Shown: piece by piece, positions 7,101 through 7,545 of the stretch | How positions within the stretch are numbered: the first letter of the stretch is position 1 | How the letters are laid out: the number at the start of each line of letters is the position of its first letter | Assembly: GCA_024710445.1 (NCBI GenBank) | Contig: JANJUT010000088.1 | Location: 1-7,545, forward strand | DNA from: Thiobacillus sp. | GTDB lineage: Bacteria > Pseudomonadota > Gammaproteobacteria > Burkholderiales > Thiobacillaceae | DNA length: 7,545 nucleotides | Direction: 5' to 3' | Position numbers and translations under genes: made by a program | Notes under the pieces: generated by a model | The model's database searches: none | What the model was told of the DNA's origin: nothing | Seen by the model: only the letters and a program-made list of their open reading frames with translations

Positions 7101-7156
7101 CCCTCGGTCATGGTGTCCGAGAGCTGCGGCATCGTTATCGCATAATGTTGGGACAT
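4154..7156 (-). CDS. E2-E3 fusion of a 2-oxoacid dehydrogenase complex: dihydrolipoyllysine acyltransferase joined to dihydrolipoamide dehydrogenase
   Basis: A 1000-residue protein combining two subunits, probably of pyruvate dehydrogenase. E2 moves the acyl group from lipoate to CoA; E3 re-oxidises dihydrolipoate using FAD and NAD+. Domains in order: lipoyl 1 (about 4-80, ETDKA with Lys45), lipoyl 2 (108-184, Lys148), peripheral subunit-binding domain (243-281), acyltransferase core (299-505, TISNMG and DHRVLNG with His477), Ala/Pro linker (505-531), then E3 (533-990). E3 shows the FAD motif GGGPGG (539-544), the redox disulfide CLWRGC (Cys571, Cys576), the NAD motif GGGVIGVE (714-721) with Glu737, the second FAD motif AVGD (841-844), and the catalytic pair His976/Glu981 in HPTQTE. 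Oddities: Asn481 replaces the usual Asp of HRxxDG, and Asn562 or Asn563 stands where FAD-binding Glu is usual. The start is secure: AGGA lies 7 bases before ATG 7156. The E1 beta gene lies directly upstream. Substrate could also be acetoin or a branched-chain 2-oxoacid. Confidence 0.95.
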   Translation of the reverse strand: MSQHYAITMPQLSDTMTEGVLVTWEKQPGDKVERGDIVATVETDKAIMDVEVFKAGYLAGPLADVGATVAVGGALGYITDTAGDVAIAADEVVAEQAQTEMIPHHAGTPIVMPQLSDTMTEGVVVTWEKQPGDAIKRGDIVATVETDKAIMDVEVFQEGFLSGPIADVGSVVEVGHPMGFIVDEASKANDTGVTISADHKVKDTHQVAPHAADRPAHIPTPKAAPAQISAAGNMPPVARPQGRQASPYARKVAAQLGVNLTGLAGSGPSGVIVAADVARARPSMAEVAHSLPQVDVPGQGRAMTSMEKAVSHAMTASLTLPTFNVTVNINTAALTAAAKAKKVSVTVAIAKACSVAMEKFPRMNWAYQPVDKLVERANHDFGVAVMSNDGGLVVPILHGIEKKPLDALQSDWTGLVERARVRKLAPSEYANPTFTISNMGMLGVSHFTAIPTPGISAILAIAANGPQGTPFTITGDHRVLNGADVALYLVTLKQTIEAPEAWLGAGGAAAASVAAPVATSAPVSPIPEGNWDIPVVVVGGGPGGEDCARDLADHGIKVMMVNNEPFPGGECLWRGCIPSKAWRAAADTIRNRAHDAEMGVDGTNTPALNWAQVEKHRRWVQSSRGEMALKADKGMKIDVREGFGEFIDAHTLKITPVEGEPYAVSFGAAVIATGAPAFVPPIPGARENLANGGVVTSDTIWNLATPPKKLGIVGGGVIGVEMAQIFRDFGPEVLMLERHDRILAEIEEEIGKVLIASLEKEITVVTGADIKEASGKPGAMKLRYANKDGVESTFDCDIVLMATGKRPDTSKLNLDKVGVELDGAAIKVNTRGQTSVPHIYAVGDVVGGFMLAHTAATQGRVAADNLLGHASEYDQDRDCGVTFSRPQAGFVGLSVAQAKAKGIDAVEAKMPMSIDAKAMITGETEGMIKLVADKATGRIIGVHYLADHTDTLIGTGVMMVAGEMTLNQVAKAIFPHPTQTELFGELARRLLNRLRRTAKK
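6702..6784 (-). repeat. Lipoyl-domain DNA repeat, copy in lipoyl domain 2
   Basis: Bases 6702-6750 (49 bp) and 6761-6784 (24 bp) are identical to 7011-7059 and 7070-7093, at an offset of 309 bp (103 codons). The 10 bp between the two identical blocks differ. The repeat covers the stretch encoding VTWEKQPGD through the lipoyl-lysine motif ETDKAIMD. Exact identity at silent positions implies recent duplication or gene conversion between the two lipoyl domains of the fusion protein. Confidence 0.9.
7011..7093 (-). repeat. Lipoyl-domain DNA repeat, copy in lipoyl domain 1
   Basis: Partner of the copy at 6702-6784: two identical blocks of 49 and 24 bp separated by 10 unlike bases. It encodes the corresponding part of lipoyl domain 1 around Lys45. 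Sequence outside the blocks is more diverged between the two domains at the DNA level, although the proteins remain alike. Confidence 0.9.
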
Positions 7157-7176
7157 GCTTGGTTCCTAATTCTTTG

Positions 7177-7259
7177 TTTATCCGCGAAGGTCGCGAAGAG
7201 ACGCGAAGGAAAACCCTCGCAGAACCACTTCGCGCTTCTTCGCGTCCTTCGCGGATAAA
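7177..7259. repeat. Large inverted repeat between the E1 beta and E2-E3 genes
   Basis: Two 32-bp arms (7177-7208 and 7228-7259) match in inverted orientation at 29 of 32 positions around a 19-base centre. Each arm also holds three direct copies of the heptamer CGCGAAG (7183, 7192 and 7202 in the left arm; the complement CTTCGCG at 7228, 7238 and 7247 in the right arm). As RNA it is a long stem-loop starting 6 bases after the E1 beta stop and ending 20 bases before the fusion ATG, leaving that gene's ribosome binding site free. It could be a dispersed intergenic repeat, an RNA-stability or processing element, or a partial attenuator that sets E1 to E2-E3 ratios. No flanking target-site duplication or transposase is visible. 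Confidence 0.85.
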
Positions 7260-7265
7260 AAGGTT

Positions 7266-7545
7266 TTACGCTTTTCCGAACAGTTTAAGAACGGCCTTCA
7301 CCACATCCTCGTGATCGGGGATCGCCGCTTTTTCCAGCGTGTGGTTGTAGGGCTGCGGCACCAGCTTGGAGTGCACGCGCACGGGCGCCGCATCGAGCTC
7401 GAACAAGCATTCCTCGTTGATGATGGCGATCACCTCGGAGCCGACGCCGACCGGCGCCTCGTCTTCCTCGGCGATGACGGCGCGGTGGGTTTTGCCCACC
7501 GAAGCCTTGATGCCGGCACGGTCCAGCGGCGACAGTGAATAGAGA
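7266..7545 (-). CDS. pdhB: 2-oxoacid dehydrogenase E1 component, beta subunit (C-terminal part; gene enters from right edge)
   Basis: Partner of E1 alpha in the thiamine-diphosphate enzyme that decarboxylates the 2-oxoacid and acylates lipoyl groups of E2. The frame is open from the right edge to TAA at 7266-7268, giving 92 visible residues. They match the C-terminal transketolase-like domain of E1 beta: LSPLD near the edge, then KTHRAVIAEEDEAPVGVGSE, and VPQPYNHTLEKAAIP near the end, where the family has the typical P-x-P-Y/F-...-LEK-...-P pattern. The GTG at 7499 is an internal valine, not a start, because homology continues upstream of it. The gene lies 109 bp before the E2-E3 fusion on the same strand and should be co-transcribed. 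The fragment shows a separate beta subunit, so E1 is the alpha2-beta2 type and not the single-chain AceE type. Pyruvate is the likeliest substrate, but acetoin (AcoB) or branched-chain 2-oxoacids cannot be excluded from this part. Confidence 0.9.
   Translation of the reverse strand, partial: LYSLSPLDRAGIKASVGKTHRAVIAEEDEAPVGVGSEVIAIINEECLFELDAAPVRVHSKLVPQPYNHTLEKAAIPDHEDVVKAVLKLFGKA

Noticed and set aside
6392..7258. A plus-strand frame of 288 codons containing a repeated HDGLVGLDRGDDIAALD segment
   Set aside because: The repeat is only the complement of the duplicated lipoyl-domain DNA, and the frame has no domain of its own.
7177..7259. The CGCGAAG cluster as a CRISPR array or an insertion sequence
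   Set aside because: Spacings are 2-3 bases between 7-bp units, far too short for CRISPR spacers, and there is no transposase or visible target-site duplication.
7266..7499. GTG at 7499 as the start of a 77-residue small protein
   Set aside because: The E1 beta similarity (LYSLSPLDRAGIKAS) continues upstream of the GTG to the window edge, so it is an internal codon of a longer gene.

Overview
The window is compact, GC-rich bacterial DNA with short intergenic gaps and gene families typical of Proteobacteria: a DAACS symporter, a class C low-molecular-mass PBP, a DUF3391/HD-GYP protein and a 2-oxoacid dehydrogenase operon. A beta- or gamma-proteobacterium is the best guess. No rRNA or other marker gene is present to fix the taxon. 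No tRNA, IS element, phage gene or CRISPR array is visible.

Layout: (1) 1-1258, minus strand: a nearly complete acidic amino acid/dicarboxylate:cation symporter that runs off the left edge. (2) 1259-1416: a divergent promoter region. (3) 1417-2580, plus strand: a D-Ala-D-Ala carboxypeptidase (PBP5/6 family), followed by a well-formed intrinsic terminator at 2609-2637. (4) 2732-3946, minus strand: a probable cyclic-di-GMP phosphodiesterase (DUF3391 + HD-GYP), convergent with the carboxypeptidase. (5) 4154-7545, minus strand: the end of a 2-oxoacid dehydrogenase operon, read from right to left. The C-terminal part of an E1 beta subunit comes first (from the right edge to 7266). A 109-bp gap follows, nearly filled by a large inverted repeat. 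The last gene (7156-4154) encodes 1000 residues. A strong hairpin lies just after its stop.

The standout is that last gene. It is a single uninterrupted reading frame for lipoyl - lipoyl - E1/E3-binding - acyltransferase (E2) - Ala/Pro linker - dihydrolipoamide dehydrogenase (E3). The two enzymes that normally assemble non-covalently are therefore one polypeptide. With the E1 beta gene immediately upstream, and presumably E1 alpha beyond the edge, the operon would supply a whole pyruvate (or acetoin/branched-chain 2-oxoacid) dehydrogenase complex built around an E2-E3 fusion. The catalytic residues of both halves are mostly intact, with several departures from the canonical motifs. The two lipoyl domains share long exact DNA repeats, which points to recent duplication or ongoing gene conversion.

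The other three genes are ordinary single-gene units for solute uptake, cell-wall trimming and second-messenger turnover, and show no clear functional link to the dehydrogenase operon.
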